Shown here: piece by piece, positions 45,682-57,290 of the stretch | Position numbering within the stretch: position 1 is the stretch's first letter | Layout of the letters: each line of letters starts with the position of its first letter | NCBI RefSeq assembly: GCF_035594125.1 | Contig: NC_087156.1 | Coordinates: 15,436,997-15,500,996 of the forward strand | Direction of reading: 5' to 3' | Length of the DNA stretch: 64,000 bases | Source of the DNA: Scylla paramamosain | Lineage: Eukaryota; Arthropoda; Malacostraca; Decapoda; Portunidae | Made by a program: the position numbers and the translations under genes | Notes under the pieces: generated by a model | What the model was told of the DNA's origin: nothing | Database searches by the model: none | What the model saw: only the letters and a program-made list of their open reading frames with translations

Positions 45682-47262
45682 ATGTCAGCTGAGCTTGAGG
45701 TCACCACATCAAATCGAGGTGGTCAGAAAATCTGCCTGGATGGCTTTATGTACACTAAGAAGCATGTTGCAAAATCAGTGGATGAGATAGTTTTTCGGTG
45801 TGTCAAGCGGGCTAGTCTGAAGTGCCCTGGTATACTAAAGACAACCAAAAGTCTTGGTAACCCTGAAGTTGTGACCTCGCATAACCATCTTTCTGACACA
45901 GTTGGATGCCAAGTGGAGCAAGCTCGACAGGGTATGAAGAGGAAGGCTTCGAACACCAATGATCAGCCTAATCAGATTCTCGCCTTCACAGTCGCGGCAC
46001 TGCCCGCGGAGGTCAAAGCACGCATGCCTAGGTCTGATTCTAGTAAGCGTGTCCTTCGTCGCATCCGGGCTGCACACCGTCCCAAGAATCCACAGTCTCT
46101 TCAAGAGTTGGAAATCCCTGATGACTGGACATCCCACCTCCACTATGACAATGGACCAGAGGCAGATGAGCGTATTATCAGCTTTACCACCCCCCATCAT
46201 CTGGAACTGTTAGCACGCTGTGATGAGTGGTGTATGGATGGCACATTTTCGGTAGCTCCGAGACTCTTCACCCAGCTATATGTCATCCAAGGTCGAGTCA
46301 ACAGTGTTTATCTACCTCTTGTGTACGTCTTGCTGCAACGCAAGACACAAAGTAGCTACGAACAAGTCTTCAGGGTCCTGGCGGAGAGTGGCTGTGATCC
46401 CATTTCAGTCATCATCGACTTTGAGAGGCCTGTGGAGCTGGCCCTTCATGTGGTATTCGGGGAGGAGGTCCAGGTCAGTATTGGAGTAACTCTGATTGTA
46501 ATTTAATTGAAATTTAATTAATTACTATTACTTTCTGAAAGTATTTTTTAATTATATATTTTTTTTTCAAATTTAACTATTACAACCCTGGTACAGGTGC
46601 GGTTCTGTTTCTATCATCTAACCCAGTCCATCTGGAGGCAGATCCAGCACCTGGGTCTCAAAAACCTATACGAATCCGATGAGGAGTTCCGCCTCTTCTG
46701 TGGTCAGGTGGATGCACTGGCCTTCCTGCCCCCAAAAGATGTCAAGGATGGCATGTCATACCTTCGATCTACCATGCCTGAGGAGGCTGCTCCACTCTTG
46801 GAATACTTTGACTCCACCTATATTTCAGGCCAACTGCGTCATCGTCGTAACATCACTTCCAAGTCAGGACACCTACAGCCAATCTCGATTCATCTACGTC
46901 GCACGCCACCTATGTTCCCGCCTGAGAAGTGGAATATGCACCACGCAACTCTAAACAACCAGCCAAGGACAAATAACATTTGCGAGGGGTGGAACAACAA
47001 GTTTTTCCGCCTGGTGGGACATGCCAACCCCACGGTGTGGAAGCTGATAGAGTGTCTGCAAGCTGACGCTGCCACTGTGGATGAAATTCTGCTGCAGCAA
47101 GAACGCGGCATTCGCCCTGCTAAGAGGTTTAAGAAGATATACAAGGAATTACACACCCGCATCCAAAACCTGGTCATCGATTTGAATGAAGAGAAGAAGA
47201 CCATCCCACAATTCCTCCGAGGCATCAGCTATAATCTTAGAGGTGGAGATATGAATGCGTAG
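45682..47262 (+). CDS. FLYWCH-MULE transposase (two exons)
   Basis: Transposase that would bind the MULE ends and catalyse cut-and-paste transposition in the nucleus. Exons are 45,682-46,473 and 46,597-47,262. The total is 485 residues with no internal stop. I chose the ATG at 45,682 because of its CCACCATG context. The frame is open for 23 more codons upstream, but from a GTG. Residues about 13-72 form a FLYWCH-type zinc finger (Cys40, Cys48, His67, His69). The MULE catalytic domain follows: MDGTF with Asp186, VIIDFE with Asp246, the CFYH motif just after the splice (Cys268, His271), then FLPPKDV and RTNNICEGW with Glu394 as the likely third acid. A basic C-terminal tail follows. I do not see a canonical AATAAA before the right terminus. 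All signature residues are present, so the copy may be functional. Expression is unknown. Confidence 0.93.
46474..46596 (+). other. Intron of the MULE transposase
   Basis: A 123-bp AT-rich intron in phase 0. The donor is CAG|GTCAGT, and the acceptor is CTGGTACAG|GTG after a T-rich stretch at about 46,553-46,570. It lies between EEVQ and VRFC, splitting the catalytic domain just before the CxxH motif. Read without splicing, the first frame stops 10 codons into the intron. Confidence 0.9.
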
Positions 47263-47420
47263 CATGTGAACCTATACTTTTTAATGACAATTTTAATTTA
47301 AAAAATGCTCTATTGCAATTTTTCAAAAATGCTCAATTACATTTTAAATACCAATATTTTTGTTGAGTTTATCACATCAAATATCCTATCTTCCTTGGGT
47401 GGCGATTTATTTTTAATTTA

Positions 47421-47540
47421 ATGGCCAAAATGTCCGTGGCCAAAATATCCTACTTTCCGTGGCCAAAAAGTGGCAAGTTGCGATTTGATGGCCAAAACGT
47501 CCGTAGCCAAAACATCCGTGGCCAAAACATCCGGCTACCA
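47421..47540 (-). repeat. MULE right inverted terminus
   Basis: Complementary units of the left terminus. In inverse orientation they read GTTTTGGCCACGGATGTTTTGGCTACGG-like at the outer edge, plus a second inner block (47,421-47,451) nearly identical to the left outer edge. The right end is therefore longer by about one block of 90 bp. Confidence 0.85.
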
Positions 47541-47550
47541 GGTAAGGTGA
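47541..47550. repeat. Right target-site duplication of the MULE
   Basis: GGTAAGGTGA, the partner of 45,217-45,226. It lies in ORF1 of the LINE. Confidence 0.88.
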
Positions 47551-47752
47551 CGGTGGGGCACGACCCTCCCACAGGTGCTGAGATTCTCTCATAGAACTCA
47601 GCCTGCAGGTCTGAGATCCTCTCACGAAACTCAGCCTGCACCTCCGAGATCCTTCGATGGAACACAGCCTCCACCTCTGAGATCTTCGCAACGAAGGCCT
47701 TGAGAACAGGAGAACTAACACAACCAGACGACTCAGCAACACAAGGCGCCAT
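47541..47752 (-). pseudogene. LINE ORF1, 5' part: coiled-coil N-terminus
   Basis: It starts with ATG at 47,752-47,750 (MAPCVAESSGCV) and continues for about 70 codons to the MULE target duplication. Residues about 22-55 form three near-identical heptad-like blocks (ISEVEAVFHRR, ISEVQAEFRER, ISDLQAEFYER). This is a short coiled coil of the kind that mediates ORF1 oligomerisation in LINEs. The blocks also show as a 30-bp DNA repeat at about 47,583-47,680. Removing the MULE and one target copy leaves this frame continuous with the esterase part at 45,216. That continuity is the main proof that the two pieces were one gene. Confidence 0.85.
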
Positions 47753-47965
47753 GTCTACACTAGCCAGCTATAGCGTCAGGTCACTGCTCACTATACACGT
47801 CCGTTCACTAGGAACCCTGACCTGAGACAAAGATGAATAAATCCATATTTTTCGAACTAGATTCTTGTTTACATCCATAAATTATGTGGTTTTGAATGAC
47901 AAGCGCAATAAAAAGACGCAGAAATTAGGCATTCGAGTGTGCAAGGGTGGTGCAGTGGTGAGGCG

Positions 47966-47967
<2 letters not shown>

Positions 47968-48019
<52 letters not shown>

Positions 48020-48051
48020 CAGTTACACACACGCACACAGACACAGGGCAG

Positions 48052-48103
<52 letters not shown>
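47968..48103. repeat. (CA)n, two blocks
   Basis: CA units at 47,968-48,017 and 48,054-48,103 with a degenerate middle. Immediately upstream, GGTGGTGCAGTGGTGAGGC resembles a tRNA A-box as in SINEs, but no B-box follows. Confidence 0.95.
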
Positions 48104-48104
<1 letters not shown>

Positions 48105-48185
48105 AGCACAGTATCCCTGGCACCCCGCCACGCCGAGCGCTGCTGAGCCCCGCCCCGACCTTCCGCTGCTAAGGTAACAATTTCT

Positions 48186-49410
48186 CGTCTCTCCCCGTCA
48201 ATATTTAGTGTAATTTCTATGGTTTTCCAGGTGTTTCTAGGTGTTTTCTAGACTCGGGTGTGCAAAAGGAGGAGGAGGAGGAGATGATGGAAGGGAGAAG
48301 AGGAGTGTGACAGGGGAGAGAAGAGGAGGAGGGGATACGGAAGAGTGGAGAAAAAAAGAATTTCGGCGCCGTGGTATTATTTTTCTTTTTTGTTAATGCA
48401 GTTGGCATTGTTTTAATATTTGATTTATTATTAGGAAAATGTAATAAGTTGTACTACATAATAAAATCTGCTTTAGCCCTGTTTTTGCTTGTCGATAAAA
48501 TAACACTTTCGTCATTTTACGTATTTCACTTTTTTCTTATAAGCACGCCTAGGATTGTTTTAATATTTAATTTAAGAGTGAAAAAAAATAAGAAACATGT
48601 ACCAAGTAATAATATCCAATAAAATCTAGTGTAACAATTCGTACTTTCAAATTTAAAATAAGTCCGTTGCGTGATATAAAAAATTATTTTCTTTATACGA
48701 CAAGGAATTTGTGTTTTCTTTCTTTATCTGGAAGGTAATTTTTTTTTTTTTTGTATTCAGAATATGTAATACAATCTAGCCTGGTTGTGTTTTCTTTCTC
48801 GATATTATAACTCTTTTGTGGCCCCGTTCGTAAAAGTTACAGATTGTGTTTTGAAGGTTTCGTTATTATTTCTTAACCCGGAAATATTTTTATATTTACA
48901 GTATTAGTTAAAGTATATGGCAAGTCAGAATATGTAGTGCATTCCAGTCTGGGCGTCTTCTTTCTTCTCGCGATTTTCAAAATGAATTACGTTACGTAAA
49001 TATAAAGGCCGAGATACACATTTTCCCTGCCTCCCCCCCCAATCTGTATATCAATATTTAGCTAAAGTTCCGGCTGTTTCCAGACTCATACGTGAAGGAA
49101 AGCCAAAATTAACCACGGAAATAGATGTACATCCTCAAAAATGTCTCAAATGAGGCTTAATTAAATTGAATGTTACAGCCCCGTTCAGAGCGCCCACCAT
49201 CACATCAGGACCCAGACTGAGACCTTCCCTCTTCCCTTCCAGTGTCTCTCCGACAATATTTCCCTCAATTCCATGATTTTCCGTGCATTTCCAGGTATTT
49301 CCAAGACTGAAATGTATAGACTGTAGTAGTAGGAGACGGAAAAAATGAGGAAGGGAGGAGGGGGAGGAGGAAGAAGGTAGTAGGAATGAATGAGGAAGAG
49401 GGGTGGAGAG
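48186..49410 (+). repeat. Diverged direct duplication with internal periodicity
   Basis: The segment starting at 48,186 (CTCTCC, CAATATTT, TTTTCC, then GGA-rich) recurs in the same order at about 49,246, 1.06 kb downstream. A weaker third match lies near 49,030. Between them, AT-rich DNA repeats ATTGTTTTAATATTT at about 48,406 and 48,554, and TCAGAATATGTA at about 48,757 and 48,926, suggesting a decayed unit of about 150-170 bp. No coding frame is seen. Confidence 0.55.
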
Positions 49411-49560
49411 TGGTAGTAGTTGTAGGAGGAAGAAGAGGAAGAGGAGGAGGAAGGAAGAAGGAATGGAGGGAAGGACGATGGGAAAGTGGTAATAGTAGTA
49501 ATAGTGGTAGTAGTAGTCGGAGGAGGAAATGAGGAATGGAGGAAAAGTAGGGACGAAGAG

Positions 49561-49700
<140 letters not shown>

Positions 49701-49764
49701 ACAGAGTGGGGAAATAAAATGTATAAATGTTTTTTTTTAACAGATGAATGCATGATTAGAGAAT

Positions 49765-49872
<108 letters not shown>

Positions 49873-49936
49873 CAAATAGACAGAACTGCTGGCTGCTTGG
49901 GTGATTACTCTCAGGTCATAGTTAAACGTCACATCG

Positions 49937-49981
49937 ACCCGTCCACTCATCCTTTCGTGACGAAAGGATGAGTGGACGGGT
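49937..49981. repeat. Perfect 45-bp palindrome
   Basis: Arms of 22 bp (49,937-49,958 and 49,960-49,981) are exact reverse complements around a single G. The arm begins ACCCGTCCACTC and ends CTTTCGT. It could be a cruciform, a fusion of two inverted element ends, or a fold-back sequencing or replication product. Confidence 0.95.
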
Positions 49982-50033
49982 TATCTATCATGACGACACC
50001 TAGTCTCGCTGCCAGTGTCTGTAAATTCTAGCT

Positions 50034-50165
50034 AAGTTTACCCTGAATTTACTCTTATAATTGTCATCACTTACCACATACGACACCAAAGCATATTTTT
50101 GCCACTAATGTCCGGGTCTCAAACATCCACTGCCAAAATAGCATCCTTGTTCGACGCTTTGTTAA
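50034..50165 (-). repeat. Unnamed dispersed repeat, copy B
   Basis: Inverted partner of 40,789-40,916. It ends where the A-rich tail of the second LINE begins, so that LINE may have inserted at its edge. Confidence 0.8.
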
Positions 50166-50300
50166 AAATTGTATTTTTTTTATTTTATTTTATTTATTTA
50201 TTTTTTTTTATGTAGGAAGGACACTGGCCAAGGGGAACAAAAATACAATAAAAAAAATGGCCACTGAAATGCCAGTTCCATAAAAGGGTCAAAACAGTAG

Positions 50301-50935
50301 TCAAAAATTGATGGATAAGTGTCTTGAAACCTCCCTCTTGAAGGAATTCAAGTCAAAGGAAGGTGGAAATACAGAAGCAGGCAGGGAGTTCTAGAGTTTA
50401 CCAGAGAAAGGAATGAATGATTGAGAATACTGGTTAACTCTTGCATTAGAGAGGTGGACAGAATAGGGGTGAGAGAAAGAAGAAAGTCTTGTGCAGCGAA
50501 TCCGCGAGAGGAGGGGAGGCATGCAGTTAGCAATATCTGAAAAGCAGTTAGAATGAAAATAGCGGTAGAAGATAGCTAGAGATGCAACATTGCGGAGGTG
50601 AGAGAGAGGCTGAAGACAGTCAGTTAGAGGAGAGGAGTTGATGAGACGAAAAGCTGTTGATTCCACCCTGTCTAGAAGAGCAGTATGAGTGGAACCCCCA
50701 GACATGTGAAGCATACTCCATACATGGACGGATAAGGCCCTTGTACAGAGTTAGCAGCTGGACGGGTGAGAAAAACTGGCGGAGACGTCTCAGAACACCA
50801 ACTTCATAGAAGCTGTTTTAGCTAGAGATGAGATGTGAAGTTTTCAGTTCAGATTATAAGTAAAGGGCAAACCGAGGATGTTCAGTGTAGAAGAGGGGGA
50901 CAGTTGAGTGTCAATGAAGAAGAGAGGATAGTTGT
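50301..50935 (-). pseudogene. RT C-terminal remnant of second LINE
   Basis: The minus-strand frame contains STHTALLDRVESTAFRLI, LRNVASLAIFYRYF and ARVNQYSQSFIPFSGKL, typical of the region after the RT catalytic core. Lesions: stops where Trp codons are expected (about 50,391-50,393 and in the NLN-stop-KLHISSLAKTAS segment near 50,848), and a frameshift near 50,700. The nominal stop is at 50,301-50,303. Confidence 0.8.
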
Positions 50936-50945
50936 ATAGTTGTAT

Positions 50946-51185
50946 AGCACGAGAATAAGCTGTGTTAAACCAAGGTTTGGAAGGTTTAGGTCAAGAAAAA
51001 GAGTGAGGAATGTACGCCTCCATGCCAGACACTATCACCTCCGTTATGCGCTCAGCACACAAAGACGGGTCTCTGACACGGAAGCAGTGGTCATTCCAAG
51101 GAAAATCAGCAAAATACCTCCTCAGGTCCCCCCAACTAGCAGAGGCAAAACGCCACAGGCACCTTCGCTTAGGGGGAAAAGCATA
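50946..51185 (-). pseudogene. Endonuclease-RT linker remnant of second LINE
   Basis: The minus-strand frame reads CLWRFASASWGDLRRYFADF, then FRVRDPSLCAERITEVIVSG and KPSKPWFNTAYSRAI, with one internal stop. It is followed at once by the RT C-terminal part. AGTTGTAT is tandemly doubled at the junction (about 50,930-50,945). Confidence 0.75.
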
Positions 51186-51723
51186 GGATACAGCACCTCA
51201 CCCTTAACGAGCCTGCTGCCAAGACCTCATAACGTTCCTCCCTTTACTTCACTTTCCCTTCTGATAAATGTTCACGCTTCCTCTCTTCCCTCACTACACT
51301 ATTAGGGACTCGGCAAGCTGCGCTCCCTTCCTCTTCACCTACCCTGTCACTAAGGCGTCACCTCGCCCATCCATCTGCCTCAGAGGATGCCCCCACACAC
51401 TGCCAACTCCTCACCTGCTGTGATAAACTCGTTCCCGTGCCGCTCTTAATCAATCAATCTTCACTTGGCCTGCCTTTGCAACATTTACTGCCTGTAAACC
51501 TACCACGAGACTTTGCATCAACACTCTCCTAAATAGCTTCTCTGTCCTTCACTTGCCACTATTCATCACACACACACACTCAGTCAGTTATTTATCATAT
51601 TTTCCATTAACAATTCTCGTACTCTTCGTCTTATATAAGATGCTCTATTGTATACGATTTTCTCTAGCACTAACATTTTCCAGCACTTATTTTACTCTAT
51701 TTGAAAGTCTTATGTTAATGTCT
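51186..51723. other. Anonymous stretch, no gene
   Basis: Pyrimidine-rich on the plus strand, with no domain-bearing frame. Confidence 0.6.
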
Positions 51724-51758
51724 CGTAGTAGTAAAAGTAGTAGTAGTAGTAGTAGTAA

Positions 51759-51853
<95 letters not shown>

Positions 51854-51854
51854 A

Positions 51855-51887
<33 letters not shown>

Positions 51888-51905
51888 TAGTAGTAGTAGT
51901 AGTAG

Positions 51906-51955
<50 letters not shown>

Positions 51956-51985
51956 GCTGTTGTTGTTGTTGCTGCTGCTGCTGAT
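51724..51985. repeat. Compound (AGT)n-(TGT)n-(TGC)n
   Basis: AGT units with a few AAT/GGT variants (to about 51,905) change to TGT units and then to a few TGC units. The apparent poly-Ser/poly-Cys and poly-Leu/poly-Gln frames are translations of this array. Confidence 0.97.
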
Positions 51986-52459
<474 letters not shown>

Positions 52460-52859
52460 CACCATGAAAGCTATCACATCCCACAAGTATCAGGCCTGAA
52501 TCTCACCTCACGGCCCAGGCAATCTCCAGCTTCGGTATGCGGGCTGGGCTCTTCACCTCTCCAAGCCTCGGACGCTTTATCTTTAACCTCTCGCGCTGAG
52601 ACCATGAACCAGCCGTATCTGGCGGCAACATGAGCAGACAATCAGCTCGATACTCCCTCCACTCAGCTCGTATCGCTACGCCCAAGAGTTTTCGGCCTCT
52701 TGTGGGAGGGAAACAAGATCGTAAAACCCACTTGTGATCTATTTTTTATCTCCTGCAAGCCGCTGGCGAAGGCGTGAACGACTGGCCCAAAAAATTAACA
52801 AATCACTCTAACTGGAGCTAATCGGAACGAGGCGAAGTCAATGGAGGAGGGAAAAGATT

Positions 52860-52863
<4 letters not shown>

Positions 52864-52908
<45 letters not shown>
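52864..52908. repeat. (CA)n microsatellite
   Basis: About 22 CA units. The 400 bp upstream is GC-balanced with no gene recognised. Confidence 0.97.
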
Positions 52909-52910
<2 letters not shown>

Positions 52911-53066
52911 AGCCAGTAAAGTTGGACAAGGTGGTGTTATCAGAATCGGGCACCTGGTGAAGTACTAGACTTAGGTGAGGCTGGAGTTATCGAGGCTCCG
53001 GAGAGATAGTAAGCGAGGTGAGAAGAGGCGAGAAGAAACAATGGCAAGTGAGAACACAGCCAAGAA

Positions 53067-53068
<2 letters not shown>

Positions 53069-53134
<66 letters not shown>

Positions 53135-53193
53135 TAAGTCTGAATGCATACACTTGCCTCACGTATATAATCATCTTGCTTGCAGAGACGTGT

Positions 53194-53284
<91 letters not shown>
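53069..53284. repeat. (AC)n then (AG)n
   Basis: AC units (53,069-53,132) and AG units (53,199-53,284) with 66 bp between them. Confidence 0.97.
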
Positions 53285-53288
<4 letters not shown>

Positions 53289-54212
53289 CTCCTCCCTTTC
53301 GTTATTTCCCGTCTAACAATAACAACGAAACACAAAACCCGCTTCACTCCTGTTATGGCGTCACACTTTATGTCCTTTCGGTGACCACGCCCAGTCCTCG
53401 CCACTCCGCCCTCACCCCTGCCCAGCCCCGCCCCTCCCTCACCCATATACTGACAACCTAACCCGCCCACAATGGTTGTCTCGTCGGGGCAAAACAATAC
53501 CGCAGATCCCTGTGTCGCCTCGTCTCTTGTTGACCCCACGACCCGCCTCACGCCTACGCCCTCACGCCCATCACGACCCCGATTCTCCGCAAACACGACC
53601 TCCGTGACACCGCGACCCTCAGCCTGGCGTAGGGTTCAAGGGATCCCCAAGTCAAGGTTAATAGCGTCTTCTTCGTGTCCTAAACCTTGAGAATTCACAC
53701 GAACTCGCGACCTCTTCTAACTGTTTATTGAATGTTCATGAGCACGATGCCTGGTTAAGAATAGGCGTGGAAATAGTTTGTGTGCTAGATATTACTTAAA
53801 GAATACGGTAATTTCCAAGGAAATGAGGTGTTCCAAGTTTCTTATTTCACTGTTTTATAGAAGGTATTAGTTACTTCTCCGTCTGTTCTCTCAGGAAAGT
53901 ATTGAGAGTTACGATGTTCTTTGGATGATTCAGGGAAGGAATAGACGGAGATGTTTTCTAATATTATTTTTTTATGGTTTTAGAGGACGCTTCTTTTTCT
54001 TATTTCTATGTTAGCTTGGTCATAAAAATATACACAAAGGGTTATCCTGTTCCCAGGGATGATCCAGGAGGAGAATAAAAGGATGAGTCTTTTAAATCTT
54101 ACTTTACGACTTTATAGGTTTCATATTCCTATTTTTCCTTCCTCTCTTCTTTTACAGTTTGTTCTTAGAAGGAAAGCACACAAAAGGTCCTCTCTTCCAG
54201 GAATTATAAAAA

Positions 54213-54219
<7 letters not shown>
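53285..54219. other. Anonymous stretch, no gene
   Basis: C-rich on the plus strand at 53.38-53.60 kb, AT-rich from 53.7 to 54.2 kb. No domain-bearing frame. Confidence 0.6.
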
Positions 54220-54304
<85 letters not shown>

Positions 54305-54315
54305 AAGGGGGAAGG
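54220..54315. repeat. (AG)n ending in a G-run
   Basis: AG units to 54,296, then a run of nine or ten G and a further five-G run. This could nucleate a G-quadruplex. Confidence 0.93.
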
Positions 54316-55609
<1,294 letters not shown>

Positions 55610-57197
55610 CATGATTCTTAGTTTCCTTTTAATTTTTCAGCAGAACAACTCTTCTGTACTTTAATTAATTTTCTTCTTGCCTGTAGCAAAGATATTTCGT
55701 CATCTTTATCTTGTATCAGTTTATCGTCCGTCGTGCAAACTCTCCTGTCTTTCAATTTTCTTTTATCTTATAATCCCCACCTCGCCTGAGTCCATGCCTT
55801 TCCCTTTTCCTATCGTTATCACACTGTCTCCTTCATCAACTTTCTTTTCTCCGCGGCTATTCCTCGGCCTCACCCTTCGCCCTGCCTTGCCCCCACGCAG
55901 CCGCAGGGAGTGATCAGTAAGGCACCAGCCATCATCACCCTGCATACATCACCTTCTTCTCTTTTGATTACCCCTCTTATCAAGCCCCATCATCTCCACC
56001 CTGCACCGCTATCATCCCATCTCTCTGTCATCTCGCCTTATCTCCCGATTATCGCTGCATCTCTCCATCATATCCCCTTCATCCTGGTTATCGCCATCTC
56101 TCGGGCCATCTCCTGATTAACGTCGTTCATTCTAAGTAATGCGCTGACGCCCTTCCATTACGGCCGTCAGCGGGGAAAGGCGCCCATGCCCGCAGCTTCC
56201 TCACTCGGAATTATGGATCCGAGAACGCGAAATTCAAAATCCAGCGAGGGAGTGAGTCTTACCCAGTACTTAAACCTTTCCTTCCCTCCCTTCCTCCTCC
56301 ACTTCTTTCCCATCTATCCTTTCGCTTTCCCAACCAGCCCCTCCGCCTCCTTCTCCTTCTCCTCCTTCACCTTTCCTCCCTTCCTCCTCTCACGTTGATG
56401 CGCCGATAGGAAGGAAAATGATCCCTATCGGCGCTCATCTCCCCGAGCGGCCGCGTGTTCGTGTGAATTGACTGCTGGAGCCGATCAATCAAGAGGGGCG
56501 AGAGATGACTGAATTTACCGCGGCGACGGAACGGGGAAGCCTCATGGATTTATAATTTACCCAAATGCTCAGCGGGAGGGGGTGAGAAGTGGGCGTCGGC
56601 TGGTACTCACTCCTGCTGGAGCTAAGGGTGGAGAACGCCTTGTTGTAATCAGTATAGGCGACCATGTGAGCGCGTGTTGCAGGGAGGGCAGAAGCAGCGC
56701 CGCCCCCTCCAGTCCCAGCCCGCGGTGAGGCCTGCACTTAGATCACTCAGCAAACCCAGGTATTAGCTGGCGGTAATCCGGTCTGTCAGCGCGGCCAAGG
56801 TTGTGTTTATTAAGAGGGAGTCAAAGGGTGGTGACCTTCGCCTGACCCTGTGGCGAGCACCTTTGTGGTTATGCTGGTGGTGGTACTGGTGGTGGTGCCT
56901 GTGTTCTTTGTTTCCCGGTAATGAAGGAGAGGGAGGGGACACGAGGACACAAGAGAAAATGGAGGATGAGGGATGCGAAGGTGGAGGGAAACAGAGGCGT
57001 AGGGTAGGAGTAGCTGCGTGTTGCTTATTATCTTGTATTTTTTTCACTTTTATTTATTTATTTTTTCCCCCGCGTCCCTCCCTCTGTCATCACGTGAGTA
57101 AGGCATCGTGTGGTAGGCCCCTGTGCTCGTTGCAGTACACATCTTCCTAACTCACCACCCGTTATGTTGTAATGTGATAAAAGTTTTGATACCTACC

Positions 57198-57198
<1 letters not shown>
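55610..57198. other. 1.6 kb anonymous stretch with a short hairpin
   Basis: Pyrimidine-rich at 55.7-56.4 kb, then GC-rich with CpGs to about 56.8 kb, with a GGT-rich patch at 56,873-56,900. An 11-bp perfect inverted repeat (GCGCCGATAGG, 56,400-56,410 with 56,424-56,434) surrounds a 13-base loop. There is no U-tract, so it is not a terminator. Confidence 0.6.

Positions 57199-57288
<90 letters not shown>
57199..57288. repeat. (TC)n microsatellite
   Basis: About 45 TC units. Confidence 0.97.

Positions 57289-57290
<2 letters not shown>

Larger units (their letters stand above)
45227..47540 (+). mobile_element. Mutator-like (MULE) DNA transposon, apparently complete
   Basis: About 2.3 kb bounded by a 10-bp direct repeat and by imperfect inverted termini made of repeated TTTTGGCCACGGA-type units. 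It carries a two-exon transposase on the plus strand. It lies inside ORF1 of the minus-strand LINE, so it is younger than the LINE. No frameshift or internal stop is visible in the transposase. A 57-bp (AG)n array sits in the 5' region. Transposase-bearing MULEs with FLYWCH fingers are known in animals. I do not assign a named subfamily. Confidence 0.9.
41321..47752 (-). mobile_element. CR1-like LINE, broken by a nested MULE
   Basis: A nearly full-length non-LTR retrotransposon reading right to left. Its parts are ORF1 with coiled coil and esterase (47,752 to 44,515), ORF2 with endonuclease and reverse transcriptase (44,438 to 41,400), and a 3' end at about 41,321 made of two TTCTTATG octamers on the minus strand. 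An ORF1 esterase and a 3' octamer instead of poly(A) are typical of the CR1/L2 group, so I assign it there. The true 5' limit may extend some tens of bases past 47,752. Sequence from 45,227 to 47,540 belongs to the inserted MULE, leaving about 4.1 kb of LINE. Multiple lesions make it inactive. Confidence 0.88.
50173..51185 (-). mobile_element. Second LINE fragment with internal deletion
   Basis: A non-LTR element reading right to left. The endonuclease-RT linker (51,185-50,946) joins directly to the C-terminal end of the reverse transcriptase (about 50,935-50,301), so most of the RT is missing. The 3' end is an A-rich tail with AAAT units (50,173-50,213 on the complement). It resembles a LINE I remember as widespread in decapods and often annotated as jockey-like. 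The clade is uncertain. Confidence 0.82.

Noticed and set aside
45723..46213. Overlapping frames in and opposite the MULE transposase exon 1
   Set aside because: Shadow frames. The plus-strand transposase frame has all the family motifs.
47413..47540. ORF1 of the LINE reading on into the MULE end
   Set aside because: Those frames cross the insertion boundary. The sequence beyond 47,541 is transposon terminus, not LINE protein.
47940..47968. tRNA-like A-box (GGTGGTGCAGTGGTGAGGC) suggesting a SINE
   Set aside because: No B-box, no poly(A) or tail, and the next sequence is a CA array.
56400..56434. Rho-independent terminator
   Set aside because: No U-tract, no bacterial context.
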